Assembly: GCF_033095965.1 (NCBI RefSeq)
Contig: NZ_AP026801.1
Span: forward strand, 434,001 to 498,000
From: Xylocopilactobacillus apis
GTDB lineage: Bacteria > Bacillota > Bacilli > Lactobacillales > Lactobacillaceae
DNA: 64,000 nt
Direction: 5' to 3'
Part shown: piece by piece, positions 10,971 to 19,971 of the stretch
How the letters are laid out: every line of letters begins with the position of its first letter
How positions within the stretch are numbered: position 1 is the stretch's first letter
Program-made: the position numbers and the translations under genes
The notes under the pieces: generated by a model
What the model was told of the DNA's origin: nothing
The model's input: only the letters and a program-made list of their open reading frames with translations
Databases searched by the model: none

Positions 10971-11846
10971 TTACCTTTTTTTACATTTTAAATTGTAAAT
11001 TTCAGTTTGAGTCGTAAACCCTACCTTTTGATATACATGATAGGCAGCTGAATTATTTTGTTCAACGCCAATAACAAACGGTAGGGCCTTTCTAGCAGTC
11101 AAAATTTGCATGACTTCTTTTATAAATTTACTTCCCAGTCCTTGATTACGGTATTTTTGAGAAATCAACAAACCAAAAAGATAGTAACTTTTATCTCCAA
11201 CGTCAACGCTGCAAAGCCCAGCTGGAACACCCTCGTTTTCTAGTAAATAGTTAAGGGTGGTAGAACTTTTAATGCCTTCTGATAAATATTGCTCAGCTTC
11301 GCGAATTGAAACATCATCAAAGGCCTCACAATACATTGGGATTACAGTCTTTAAATCAGATTCTTGGAGAATTCGGACTGAAAGATTTGAATCGATTGTG
11401 AACTTGTCAGCTGTTGTTTTGCACATTTGAAATTCACTATCTTCTTCTTTAATCTCAAGTTTAGTATTGGTTAAAAAATCAGGATTTTTTTCAAGAAAAG
11501 ATTTCTCTGTATAAAAGTTAAAATCATGATATCCATATTCATGCAGCACTTTTTTACCCGCTTCAAGTAATTTTGTTCCGATGCCTTGACGTCTTTTATC
11601 GGGTAAAACATAAATATTGACATCAACTGATTCGTCGGGTTCCTCATCAGCGTATAACATCATAAATCCTACGAGATTTTGATTCTCTAGAGCCAGAAAG
11701 AAGGTTGGCATTTCGGGAAAGTAATTAAATTGATTACTAAGGTAGGGTTCTCGGTAAGTTTGATCGAATTCCTTAACTTGTTTAATTAAATCATCAACTT
11801 GATGTTTTTGATCTTTAGATAATGTAGTTAGTTCAGTAATTTTCAT
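10971..11846 (-). CDS. Tandem GNAT-family N-acetyltransferase
   Basis: A 291-aa cytoplasmic protein with two GNAT folds. The first half has the acetyl-CoA-binding motif A as RRQGIGTKLLEAG (about residues 85-100), the second has YRNQGLGSKFIKEV (about 235-250) followed by the QNNSAAYHVYQKVGF signature. Substrate unknown. It follows the HIT-protein gene with two bases between and is probably co-transcribed with it. The start ATG is at 11846. Two-domain GNAT proteins of this length are common in lactobacilli, so neither domain need be degenerate. Confidence 0.85.
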   Translation of the reverse strand: MKITELTTLSKDQKHQVDDLIKQVKEFDQTYREPYLSNQFNYFPEMPTFFLALENQNLVGFMMLYADEEPDESVDVNIYVLPDKRRQGIGTKLLEAGKKVLHEYGYHDFNFYTEKSFLEKNPDFLTNTKLEIKEEDSEFQMCKTTADKFTIDSNLSVRILQESDLKTVIPMYCEAFDDVSIREAEQYLSEGIKSSTTLNYLLENEGVPAGLCSVDVGDKSYYLFGLLISQKYRNQGLGSKFIKEVMQILTARKALPFVIGVEQNNSAAYHVYQKVGFTTQTEIYNLKCKKR

Positions 11847-11848
11847 AT

Positions 11849-12199
11849 TTAATCTTTCTTCTTTGGCATAAAGAGTCCGTCATCAGGATATCGAGGGACT
11901 AAATGTACGTGACAATGCATAATAGATTGACCACCATAGTGACCGTTATTTACTAATAAATTGTAACCTTTGGGTTGATATTTTTGATCAAGTAAAACTT
12001 TTGCCTCTTTGATTAACTCATTAATTGCAATTATTTCAGGCATTGTTAACGAAAAATATTCAACCGTATGTCGTTTAGGGATCACTAATAAATGACCAGG
12101 ATTAATTGGATGAAGATCCCAAAAAGCGCCTGCAAGTTCATTTTGTATTATAAAATCTTGATTTTCCTTTTGACAGAAAACGCAGTTTTTATCTTTCAT
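11849..12199 (-). CDS. HIT-family nucleotide hydrolase/transferase
   Basis: 116 aa, about the usual length of short HIT (histidine triad) proteins, which cleave nucleotide phosphoramidates or dinucleoside polyphosphates. The catalytic HxHxH triad is visible as MHCHVHLVPRY near residue 95, and an N-terminal CVFC pair could bind zinc. The PGHLLVIPKRH segment at about 35-45 is typical. Head of a two-gene minus-strand unit with the GNAT gene. The physiological substrate cannot be told from sequence. Confidence 0.9.
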   Translation of the reverse strand: MKDKNCVFCQKENQDFIIQNELAGAFWDLHPINPGHLLVIPKRHTVEYFSLTMPEIIAINELIKEAKVLLDQKYQPKGYNLLVNNGHYGGQSIMHCHVHLVPRYPDDGLFMPKKKD

Positions 12200-12213
12200 G
12201 TCTTTATAATATC

Positions 12214-12241
12214 AAAAAAAGCTTACCAATTGGTAAACTTT
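12214..12241 (-). terminator. Terminator of the metal ATPase gene
   Basis: Read on the minus strand, an AAAG-TTTACCAATTGGTAA-CTTT hairpin built on the palindrome TTACCAATTGGTAA (12223-12236) is followed by seven T's. The stem overlaps the ATPase stop codon. Confidence 0.75.
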
Positions 12242-14078
12242 AGCTTTGCTTTGGTATTAATGTTTGTTGATGGGAAGTCTTCAACTTTTCTTTACTAACC
12301 CGTGCTCTTAATGCCCAGAGAATTGATGCAGTATCAACTACTTCTTGCAACAATGCTCCAATAATAACTGGAACGACTCCAGTAGCACAAATTAGCTCTA
12401 GAGCGATACAGATCACAATGCCAATCATGACAGATTCACGGGCAATTTTCATTGTGTAGCGGGAAATATCAACTGCATTTAAAAGAGTATGAATATTATT
12501 TTTAACAATCACTACGTCGGCAGTTTGAGATGCTGCACTAGCTCCAGTTGCACCCATTGCGATTCCGACATCAGCCGCTGCAATTGCAGGTGCATCGTTA
12601 ACTCCATCTCCTACCATAATCAATGGTCTTTTAGCACTTGGAGCTTCTTTAACAAGTTTAATTTTATCTTGCGGTTTACATTCAGCATAAACGGTATTAA
12701 TTCCAAGCGGCTGAGCTACTTTATATGCAGTATCCTTAGTATCTCCGGTTAACATTGCAATGTTTGTAATGCCAACAGCTTGAAGATCCTTGATTGTTTG
12801 GGCAGATTCAGGACGAACTTGATCAGCTAGAAGAACGTAACCTTTGACAATCTCATCGATTGATAAAAAGACCTGTGAATGATCGGTATTTTGAAGATCA
12901 TATTTTTCTATTTCACTTTGTTTGTTAGTTACAAAACCAAGACTGCCGACACGGATATGATGAGAATTATAGAAGGCTTCAATGCCTTGACCCGTTAATT
13001 CTTTAATTTGATCAAATTCAATTTTATTGTTAAATCCTTGGGTTAAAGCAAAACTGACGATCGCTTTGCCCATGACATGATTTGAATTAATTTCAAGATT
13101 ATAAAATAGTTTTGTCAGCTCTTCTTTTGATAAATCACTGGTTGTGACAAGGTCTTTGACATTTAATTCACCTCGAGTGAGAGTACCAGTTTTGTCAAAG
13201 TACGCTGATTTAGCTTTTGCCAGTTTTTCGAGTGCAGTTCCAGTTTTCAAAATAATCCCGTGGCGGGTAACGCGGCTCATACCTGATACAATAGCAACCG
13301 GGGCGGCTAAAATTAAAGGACAGGGAGAAGCTACTACGACTACTTGAACAAAACGGTGTGGATCTTTAGCAATTACAGCGGCCAAAACACCAATTAAAAC
13401 TGAAATGATGGTAAACGGTAAAGCATACTGATCGGCTAAACGAACAAATCGGGCTGGCTTTAGGTTGGCGGTCTGAACTAAATTAACCAAGGTTTGATAC
13501 TGGGAATCTTTAGCAAGTTTTCCGGTTCTAAGATAAACTGGTCGATCGGTATTAACAGAGCCAGAAATTAATTCATCATTAATCTTGCGATTAATAAGTT
13601 TTGATTCACCAGTCATCGTCGATTCATCGAAGCTGCTTTCGCCTTTAGTAATGATTCCATCTACTGGAACAGCTTCACCTGGCTTAATTAGTAAAATTTC
13701 GCCAATTTTAACCTCCTCAGCGGATACATCTGTAATTGTTTCTCCTTTGACAATATGAGCAATTTTAGGCGAATTATCTAAGAGCATTGAAAGATCGGCG
13801 CTGGCTTTCTTGGAAGCAAAGTCTTCAAGAGAATCACCGCCCGTCAGCATGATCAAAATAATTAGTGCAGCCCAGTAGTCTTGCGCTATAATTGTGGCAG
13901 TTACTGAAATAATTGCTAGAAGATCGACACCGAAGTTTCCGCTTTTTAGAACTTTAATCATCTCGATTAACATCGAAAAAGCGATGATTGTTCCGGCAAT
14001 AATGATTAAAAGATTGGCTGCAGTTGGAAGCTTAAAAGCAAACGTTAAGATTAATGAAGTAAATCCAACTCCCAGCAC
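12240..14078 (-). CDS. P1B-type metal-transporting ATPase, PmtA/PfeT/FrvA-like
   Basis: Membrane metal-efflux pump, 612 aa as given. Seen: paired N-terminal membrane helices, the transport motif SPCP in a membrane segment at about residue 249, the phosphorylation site DKTGTLT at about 292, and the MLTGD and GDGVNDAPA hinge motifs. There is no N-terminal metal-binding domain. SPC in place of CPC is the P1B-4 signature, and PerR-controlled P1B-4 pumps (streptococcal PmtA, Bacillus PfeT) export ferrous iron; the PerR-type box at 14131-14145 supports the same role here. The GTG at 14078 has no ribosome site. An in-frame ATT at 14111 sits behind AGAGGGG and would give MKITNLQKFLI, so the true start may be there. 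Metal specificity is inferred. Confidence 0.88.
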   Translation of the reverse strand: MLGVGFTSLILTFAFKLPTAANLLIIIAGTIIAFSMLIEMIKVLKSGNFGVDLLAIISVTATIIAQDYWAALIILIMLTGGDSLEDFASKKASADLSMLLDNSPKIAHIVKGETITDVSAEEVKIGEILLIKPGEAVPVDGIITKGESSFDESTMTGESKLINRKINDELISGSVNTDRPVYLRTGKLAKDSQYQTLVNLVQTANLKPARFVRLADQYALPFTIISVLIGVLAAVIAKDPHRFVQVVVVASPCPLILAAPVAIVSGMSRVTRHGIILKTGTALEKLAKAKSAYFDKTGTLTRGELNVKDLVTTSDLSKEELTKLFYNLEINSNHVMGKAIVSFALTQGFNNKIEFDQIKELTGQGIEAFYNSHHIRVGSLGFVTNKQSEIEKYDLQNTDHSQVFLSIDEIVKGYVLLADQVRPESAQTIKDLQAVGITNIAMLTGDTKDTAYKVAQPLGINTVYAECKPQDKIKLVKEAPSAKRPLIMVGDGVNDAPAIAAADVGIAMGATGASAASQTADVVIVKNNIHTLLNAVDISRYTMKIARESVMIGIVICIALELICATGVVPVIIGALLQEVVDTASILWALRARVSKEKLKTSHQQTLIPKQS

Positions 14079-14130
14079 GATTAAGAATTTTTGTAAATTA
14101 GTAATTTTAATTACTTCCCCTCTTTGTAGT

Positions 14131-14145
14131 TTAGAATCATTCTAA
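14131..14145. promoter_or_regulatory. PerR/Fur-family operator (7-1-7 box)
   Basis: TTAGAATCATTCTAA is a perfect 7-1-7 inverted repeat of the Per-box form (consensus TTATAATNATTATAA; streptococcal boxes often read TTAGAAT). It lies between the metal ATPase (minus strand) and pepI (plus strand), 20 bases upstream of the ATPase's likely ribosome site. Peroxide- or iron-responsive control of the pump is inferred. No perR gene is in the window. Confidence 0.75.
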
Positions 14146-14223
14146 AACACAGAAAGAAAAATTGCAAGTAAACTAATTTATAGGGAGAATTAAAGTATAT
14201 TTTAAAAAGGAAAGAGGATTTTT

Positions 14224-15126
14224 GTGAAAAAAGGGACAACTATTTTAACACTTGATAATGGCTATCATTTATGGACAAATACTCAAGGAGAAGGGGACAT
14301 TCATTTATTGGCATTACATGGAGGACCTGGGGGGACCCATGAATATTGGGAAGATACTGCTAAGCAGTTAGCTCAGCGGGGACTGAACGTTCAGGTTCAT
14401 ATGTATGATCAATTAGGTTCATTTTATTCCGATCAGCCCGATTTCAGTGATCCGAAAAATGCTTCGATTTTAACTTATGATTATTATATAGATGAAGTTG
14501 AAGAAGTAAGAAAGAAATTAGGATTAGATAATTTTTATCTGATTGGTCAAAGCTGGGGCGGCGCTTTAGTTCAATTATATGGATTAAAGTATGGAAAGCA
14601 TTTAAAAGGTGCCATTATTTCTTCAATGATTGATAACACCGAAGAATACGTGGCAGCTGTTAATGCTAGAAGAGCAGAGGTTTTAAACCCAGATGAACTA
14701 GCTTACATGAAGAAAATTGAAGATGAAAAAAATTGGGACGATCCTAAGTATCAGAAATATGTAGATAAACTTAACGATCAGTTTGTGGATCGAAGAGAAA
14801 CTCCCGCAATCAGTCATTTAATTGATACAATGGCAACAGATGTTTATGGCGCATTCCAAGGGGATAACGAATTTGTTGTTACTGGAAAGTTGAAAGAATT
14901 TGATCTGCGTGGAAAATTAAAAGATCTCTCAATGCCAACATATTTGGTATTTTCCGATCATGAAACAATGCCGGTTGATGTTGCCAAAAGAATGGAAAAA
15001 GATATTCCAAGATCTCGTCTTTCAATTACACCAGATTCAGGACATCACGGAATGACAGACAATCCTAAGCATTATTATGATCATTTAGCACAATTTATTA
15101 CTGATGTAGAAAATAATAAATTTTAA
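14224..15126 (+). CDS. pepI: Proline iminopeptidase (prolyl aminopeptidase), alpha/beta hydrolase
   Basis: 300 aa, close to lactobacillar PepI (about 294), a cytoplasmic serine peptidase that releases N-terminal proline from casein-type peptides. The oxyanion-hole sequence LHGGPGGTHEYWED is at about residues 29-42 and the nucleophile elbow GQSWGGA at about 105-111. The acid is probably in SDHETMP and the histidine in DSGHHGMTDNP near the C-terminus. The GTG start follows AAAGGAAAGAGGA. An OppA-like peptide-binding lipoprotein follows 33 bases later, so the two may serve peptide use together. Confidence 0.88.
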   Translation: MKKGTTILTLDNGYHLWTNTQGEGDIHLLALHGGPGGTHEYWEDTAKQLAQRGLNVQVHMYDQLGSFYSDQPDFSDPKNASILTYDYYIDEVEEVRKKLGLDNFYLIGQSWGGALVQLYGLKYGKHLKGAIISSMIDNTEEYVAAVNARRAEVLNPDELAYMKKIEDEKNWDDPKYQKYVDKLNDQFVDRRETPAISHLIDTMATDVYGAFQGDNEFVVTGKLKEFDLRGKLKDLSMPTYLVFSDHETMPVDVAKRMEKDIPRSRLSITPDSGHHGMTDNPKHYYDHLAQFITDVENNKF

Positions 15127-15159
15127 ATAAATCAAAGTTCGAATAGGAGGTGAATAGTA

Positions 15160-16803
15160 ATGAAAAAATTCAAACATTTAATAGCATTTATCAGTCTCTT
15201 TTTAGCAGTATTTGTTTTAGCAGGCTGTCAAAAAACTGACAGCTCGAAAAATACTTCTAAAAAAGAAGAACGAGTTTGGCGGGTAGCGGCCGGAGATATG
15301 CTGCAGTCAATGGATAGTTCAAAATTTTTTGATCAAAACAGTATGCAGGCAGTAAATAGTGTGATGGAAGGTCTTTATTCATATCATGGATCTACAATTA
15401 AACCGGCGCTTGCGACACAAATTATCAAGCCCTCAGAAAATGGTTTGAAATACGTATTCACGCTTCGAAAGAATGCTAAGTGGAGTAACGGAGATCCTGT
15501 TACAGCGGATAATTTTGTTTTTGCCTGGCAGCGGACAGTAGATCCTGCTACCAAAGCTCAATACAGTTATTTGTATTCCGGAATCAAAAATGCCGATGCG
15601 ATTATGAAAGGTAAACAAGATCCGTCATCACTTGGGATTAAGAAATTAGATAAATATACTTTTTCAGTTGAATTAGAGCGAAAAATTCCGTATTTTACCT
15701 CACTAATGACAAATACTCCATTCTTTCCTCAAAATGAAAAAGTCGTCAAAAAATATGGCAGTCTTTATGGCACTAAAGCAAGTAGAGCAGTCTACAATGG
15801 CCCGTTTGTTTTAACAAAATGGAGTGGGTTTAATAACAGTTGGAATCTTGTAAAAAATAACAATTACTGGAATTCATCACATGTTTATTTGGATCGCATT
15901 GAATACCAAGTGGTAAAAGATCCCAATACAGCTATTAATCTATTTGAAAATAAACAGCTGGATGATGTTGTTTTGAATGGACCTCTAGCTAAACAAAAGA
16001 AAAGTGATCCAAACTTTAAATCTCGTAAGCTTACTAGAACGATGTATTTAACATTTAATCAAGCAAAGAACAAAGCTTTAAAAAATGTAAAAATTAGAAG
16101 AGCCTTAAGTTTGGCGGTTGACCGCAAAAATTTAACCCAAAATATTTTAGGTGATGGTTCATTTCCAATTCATGTTTTGGTTCCGTTAGGCTTAGCTGAT
16201 AACCCTAATACTAATGAAGATTTTAGCAAAAATCTTAATCAAACAACTGCTAAATATTCGAGCTACGATTTAAATCAGGCTAAAAGATTATGGCAGGAAG
16301 GGAAAAAAGAAACAGGCATTGATTCAGTTTCTTGGACGATGCTGGGAGAAGATAACGATACAAATAAGAAATTAATGGAATATTTCCAAGGACAGCTCGA
16401 ACGTTTACCAGGTTTAAAAATTAATATTCAAGCAGTTCCCCATAAAACTCGGTTACAACAAGGTCAAAATGGTCAGTTTGATCTTATGACAAGTCAAGTG
16501 GCGGCAGATTTTCCAGATCCAGTTGCAATATTAAATGTTGAAACAACAGAAAATGTATATAATTTTGGTCATACCTCTAATGCAGATTACGATCGTTTAA
16601 TTGCGCAAAGCAATCGGGAATCAGATCCTAACAAACGATTTGATGAAATGAATCAAGCTCAAGAAATTTTATCACGCGATCAGGAGGCAGCTCCGATCTA
16701 TCAGTTAGTAGAAGCTCATTTAACAAGAAGTTCACTTAAAGGTGTAACTTTTACTCCTAATAATCTTTTTAATTATGTAGGGGCAAAACTCGATGGAAAA
16801 TAG
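15160..16803 (+). CDS. oppA: Oligopeptide ABC transporter substrate-binding lipoprotein
   Basis: 547-aa extracellular lipoprotein of the SBP_bac_5 (OppA/DppA) family. It has a lipoprotein signal with lipobox LAGC at residues 20-23, then a short Ser/Lys linker and the classical fold. Typical blocks are KPALATQI, FTLRKNAKWSNGDPVTADNFVFAW at about 100-125 (binding-site entrance), and ALSLAVDRKNL at about 315. A GGAGGTGA site precedes the ATG. No permease or ATPase genes accompany it, so it must use components encoded elsewhere. The phosphatase gene downstream overlaps its end by 11 bases. Confidence 0.88.
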   Translation: MKKFKHLIAFISLFLAVFVLAGCQKTDSSKNTSKKEERVWRVAAGDMLQSMDSSKFFDQNSMQAVNSVMEGLYSYHGSTIKPALATQIIKPSENGLKYVFTLRKNAKWSNGDPVTADNFVFAWQRTVDPATKAQYSYLYSGIKNADAIMKGKQDPSSLGIKKLDKYTFSVELERKIPYFTSLMTNTPFFPQNEKVVKKYGSLYGTKASRAVYNGPFVLTKWSGFNNSWNLVKNNNYWNSSHVYLDRIEYQVVKDPNTAINLFENKQLDDVVLNGPLAKQKKSDPNFKSRKLTRTMYLTFNQAKNKALKNVKIRRALSLAVDRKNLTQNILGDGSFPIHVLVPLGLADNPNTNEDFSKNLNQTTAKYSSYDLNQAKRLWQEGKKETGIDSVSWTMLGEDNDTNKKLMEYFQGQLERLPGLKINIQAVPHKTRLQQGQNGQFDLMTSQVAADFPDPVAILNVETTENVYNFGHTSNADYDRLIAQSNRESDPNKRFDEMNQAQEILSRDQEAAPIYQLVEAHLTRSSLKGVTFTPNNLFNYVGAKLDGK

Positions 16804-17569
16804 AATTTTAAATTTTTCTGGCAGTGTTAATCTTCGTGAAATGGGAGGTTATCCGACGCAAGATGGTAAAACAATTCTTTGGCATAAACTGCTTAGATCA
16901 GGTGCCTTAAGTAATTTAGATAAAAAGGGGCAAAGCGAATTAGTTGATTATGGAGTCAAATATGATCTTGATTTTCGTTCTCCAACAGAACTAAAAATAT
17001 CTCCAGATCCCAATTTATCGGGTGTTAAGTATGAGCATTTACCAGTTTACAGTCCCGATAGCAGTTCCATTTCTTCTTGGAGATCGTTCACCAATTTAAT
17101 TAAACATCACCATAAATTTACCCCAGCGTCTGATATTGGAGGTATTTATCAGAATGTTGTATTAAATGAATACAGTCAAAATACTTATAGCAAGATGTTT
17201 CATCTAATGTTAGAAAATAGTGAACCAAATCAATCACTTTTATTTCATTGTTCAGCAGGACAGGATCGAACAGGGATTGGTGCAGCATTAATTGAAAAGC
17301 TATTTAATGTGCCGGATCAAATAATAATTGAGGATTATTTACTATCAAATATGGCCTATACTTCTAGAACTTCAGAAGTATTAACGAATGATGATGTTGA
17401 TGAATTTATTAATCAAATGAATTTGTCTGATGTTCAGGCTAATAACATCACTGTTATTTTTAAGGCGATTGATTATTTTTACGGCAGTTTTAAGCAGTAT
17501 GCAAAAGACGCTCTAAAACTGAGCGAATCAGAAATTACCGATTTAAGAAAAATCTATCTTAAATACTAG
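16793..17569 (+). CDS. IphP-type tyrosine/phosphoinositide phosphatase
   Basis: 258-aa cytoplasmic protein with the Cys-based phosphatase loop HCSAGQDRTG at about residues 160-169 (nucleophile Cys, catalytic Arg). The N-terminal NLREMGGYPTQDGK and LDFRSPTE blocks are typical of the IphP/YwlE-unrelated 'protein-tyrosine phosphatase' family (Y_phosphatase3). It overlaps the oppA end by 11 bases, so translation is probably coupled. A hairpin terminator follows. A longer paralogue sits in the PTS operon at 41832. Whether the substrate is phosphotyrosine, phospholipid or a sugar phosphate cannot be told. Confidence 0.85.
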   Translation: MENRILNFSGSVNLREMGGYPTQDGKTILWHKLLRSGALSNLDKKGQSELVDYGVKYDLDFRSPTELKISPDPNLSGVKYEHLPVYSPDSSSISSWRSFTNLIKHHHKFTPASDIGGIYQNVVLNEYSQNTYSKMFHLMLENSEPNQSLLFHCSAGQDRTGIGAALIEKLFNVPDQIIIEDYLLSNMAYTSRTSEVLTNDDVDEFINQMNLSDVQANNITVIFKAIDYFYGSFKQYAKDALKLSESEITDLRKIYLKY

Positions 17570-17579
17570 ATAGAAAAAA

Positions 17580-17609
17580 AGAGTGCTGATATTTAGGCAT
17601 TCTTTTTTT
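17580..17609 (+). terminator. Terminator of pepI-oppA-phosphatase unit
   Basis: Stem AGAGTGCT (17580-17587) with AGGCATTCT (17595-17603), 7-nt loop, then seven T's. Confidence 0.8.
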
Positions 17610-17622
17610 GCGATTAAAAAAA

Positions 17623-17682
17623 ATACTAGATCTTGTAGCTGAAATGAAATGGCTTAAAAAAATACCTATATTTTGGTAGAAT
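17623..17682 (+). promoter_or_regulatory. Probable NrdR boxes and promoter of nrdDG
   Basis: Two imperfect 16-bp palindromes resemble the NrdR box (ACACTATATATAGTGT class): ATACTAGATCTTGTAG at 17623-17638 and TACCTATATTTTGGTA at 17663-17678. Their centres are 40 bp apart, about four helical turns. The second overlaps a TAGAAT -10 at 17677-17682. NrdR, a zinc/ATP-cone repressor, usually controls nrd genes through paired boxes like these. The repressor itself is not in the window. Confidence 0.55.
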
Positions 17683-17716
17683 GGGATTAGAAATTTGAAT
17701 TGGGAGATAGAGGATA

Positions 17717-19921
17717 ATGCTTGAATTAGAAAAAAATCAAACTAAAACTTTAGGAATTACAATTATTAAGCGTGATGGTCGGCAAGTTAATTTTGATCTT
17801 AATAAGATTACCCAGGCGATCATTAAAGCAGCTAGAAGTGTAAATTCTGATTTAAGCCCAATCGATTATCAAACATTTGAGGATGTTACTTCTGATGTTG
17901 AAGCTGAAATTAAAGAGCGCTTTCACGATAATGTTAAAATCTATGAAATTCAAAATATCGTTGAACATGTCCTTTTAGCGCATCATCTTTATAATGTAGC
18001 AAAAGCTTATATTTCTTACCGAACTGAAAAGGATTTTTCTCGCAATCAAGCAACAGATATTAATTTTACAATTGAAAAACTTTTAAAAAAAGACGAAACG
18101 GTTGTTAATGAGAATGCCAATAAAGATAGTAACGTTTTTAATACTCAACGTGATTTAACAGCCGGGACAGTTGCTAAATCGATTGGTCTAAAAATGCTGC
18201 CGCCTCAGGTTGCAAATGCCCACTTAAAAGGCGAAATTCATTGGCATGATCTCGACTACACTCCTTATGAACCGATGACAAACTGTTGTTTGATTGATTT
18301 TAAAGAGATGTTAACCAATGGTTTTAAAATTGGAAATGCAGAAGTGGAAACACCTCATTCAATTCAAGTTGCAACCGCTCAAATGGCCCAAATCATAGCT
18401 AATGTTGCATCAAGCCAATACGGCGGCTGCTCATCAGATCGGACTGATGAACTTTTAGCACCTTTTGCGATGAAGAATTTTGATAAGCACGTTCTCGAAG
18501 CTAAAAAGTGGATTGATGATCCTCAAAAAAGAGAAGAGTACGCAAAAGAGCGCACCGTTAAAGATATTTATGATGCCATGCAGAGTTTAGAGTACGAAAT
18601 TAATACTCTTTATTCATCTAATGGTCAGACGCCATTTACAACCTTAGGTTTTGGTCTTGGTACAAGCTGGGCAGAACGTGAGATTCAAAAAGCCATTCTT
18701 AAAGTTAGAATTGATGGATTAGGAACTGAACATCGAACAGCAATTTTTCCAAAATTAGTTTTCACGCTAAAACGGGGTTTAAATTTAAATCCGGAAGATC
18801 CAAATTATGATGTTAAACAGCTTGCAATTGACTGTGCAACTAAAAGAATGTATCCGGATGTTGTATCTTATGATATGATCACTAAACTTACAGGCTCATT
18901 TAAAGCTCCAATGGGCTGCCGTTCTTTTCTTCAAAGCTGGAAAGACGAAAATGGACAGGATGTTGAATCGGGCCGGATGAATTTAGGAGTTGTTACGATT
19001 AATTTACCGCGGATTGCAATCGAATCTAAAGGTGATCAGGATAAATTCTGGCAGATCTTAAAAGAACGTGTTGATATTTGTCGTGATGCATTAGTCTATA
19101 AGGTTGAAAGAACAAAAGAAGCAACTGTTCAAAATGCCCCAATTCTTTATCAATACGGAGCTTTTGGCAAGAGATTAAAGCCAACTGATAAAGTTGATGA
19201 ACTTTTTAAGAATAGCAGAGCGACCGTTTCTTTAGGCTATATTGGATTATACGAAGTGGGGACAGTCTTTTACGGCCCAGAATGGGAGCCGAATCCCGAG
19301 GCAAAACAATTTACAGTTGATGTTGTGAAATACTTGCACGATAAATGCGAAGTTTGGGAAGAAGAATATGGTTATCATTTTTCAGTTTATGGGACTCCCG
19401 CCGAGTCTTTAACTGATACATTTTGTCGAATTGATAAGGCCAAATTTGGTAGTATTCCAGATATTACGGATAAAGATTACTATACTAACAGTTTTCATTA
19501 CGATGTCAGAAAAAATCCAACCCCATTTGAAAAATTAAAATTTGAAAGTGAATATCCCTATTATTCAAGCGGCGGATTCATTCATTATTGTGAGTACCCT
19601 AATCTAAAACAAAACCCAAAGGCATTAGAGGCAGTGTGGGATTATGCCTATGATTTAGTGGGATACCTGGGTACTAATACTCCAATCGATCAATGTTTTA
19701 AATGCGGATTTAAAGGAGAATTTAAAGCAACTGAAAAAGGCTTTAAGTGTCCAGAATGTGGAAATACAGATCCAGCAACAGTTGATGTAGTTAAAAGAAC
19801 TTGCGGTTATCTTGGAAATCCAAATCAACGACCGATGGTTCATGGACGTCATGAAGAAATTTGTCACCGAGTTAAACATTTGACGCTTGGAAATGATCAA
19901 CTAACAGGTGTAGACAGTTAA
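17717..19921 (+). CDS. nrdD: Anaerobic (class III) ribonucleoside-triphosphate reductase
   Basis: 734 aa; reduces ribonucleotides to deoxyribonucleotides without oxygen, using a glycyl radical. An ATP-cone regulatory domain lies at about residues 12-105 (IIKRDGRQVNFDLNKI), then the barrel with the cysteine-bearing active site. Near the C-terminus two Cys pairs (CFKCG, CPECG) form the zinc site, and RTCGYLGN at about 691-698 carries the radical glycine. The ATG follows GGGAGA. nrdG follows after a weak hairpin terminator, which would lower activase expression. Confidence 0.97.
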   Translation: MLELEKNQTKTLGITIIKRDGRQVNFDLNKITQAIIKAARSVNSDLSPIDYQTFEDVTSDVEAEIKERFHDNVKIYEIQNIVEHVLLAHHLYNVAKAYISYRTEKDFSRNQATDINFTIEKLLKKDETVVNENANKDSNVFNTQRDLTAGTVAKSIGLKMLPPQVANAHLKGEIHWHDLDYTPYEPMTNCCLIDFKEMLTNGFKIGNAEVETPHSIQVATAQMAQIIANVASSQYGGCSSDRTDELLAPFAMKNFDKHVLEAKKWIDDPQKREEYAKERTVKDIYDAMQSLEYEINTLYSSNGQTPFTTLGFGLGTSWAEREIQKAILKVRIDGLGTEHRTAIFPKLVFTLKRGLNLNPEDPNYDVKQLAIDCATKRMYPDVVSYDMITKLTGSFKAPMGCRSFLQSWKDENGQDVESGRMNLGVVTINLPRIAIESKGDQDKFWQILKERVDICRDALVYKVERTKEATVQNAPILYQYGAFGKRLKPTDKVDELFKNSRATVSLGYIGLYEVGTVFYGPEWEPNPEAKQFTVDVVKYLHDKCEVWEEEYGYHFSVYGTPAESLTDTFCRIDKAKFGSIPDITDKDYYTNSFHYDVRKNPTPFEKLKFESEYPYYSSGGFIHYCEYPNLKQNPKALEAVWDYAYDLVGYLGTNTPIDQCFKCGFKGEFKATEKGFKCPECGNTDPATVDVVKRTCGYLGNPNQRPMVHGRHEEICHRVKHLTLGNDQLTGVDS

Positions 19922-19931
19922 ATAATATTAA

Positions 19932-19955
19932 AGTACATGAAAGTGTGCTTTTTTT
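19932..19955 (+). terminator. Weak terminator or attenuator between nrdD and nrdG
   Basis: Stem AGTACAT (19932-19938) with GTGTGCT (19943-19949), GAAA tetraloop and seven T's. G-U pairs make it weak, so partial read-through into nrdG is expected. Confidence 0.65.
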
Positions 19956-19971
19956 GTAAGAGAGGAAATTA

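Noticed and set aside
12489-13347. Plus-strand ORFs inside the metal ATPase gene
   Set aside because: Shadows of the minus-strand ATPase, whose catalytic motifs are intact.
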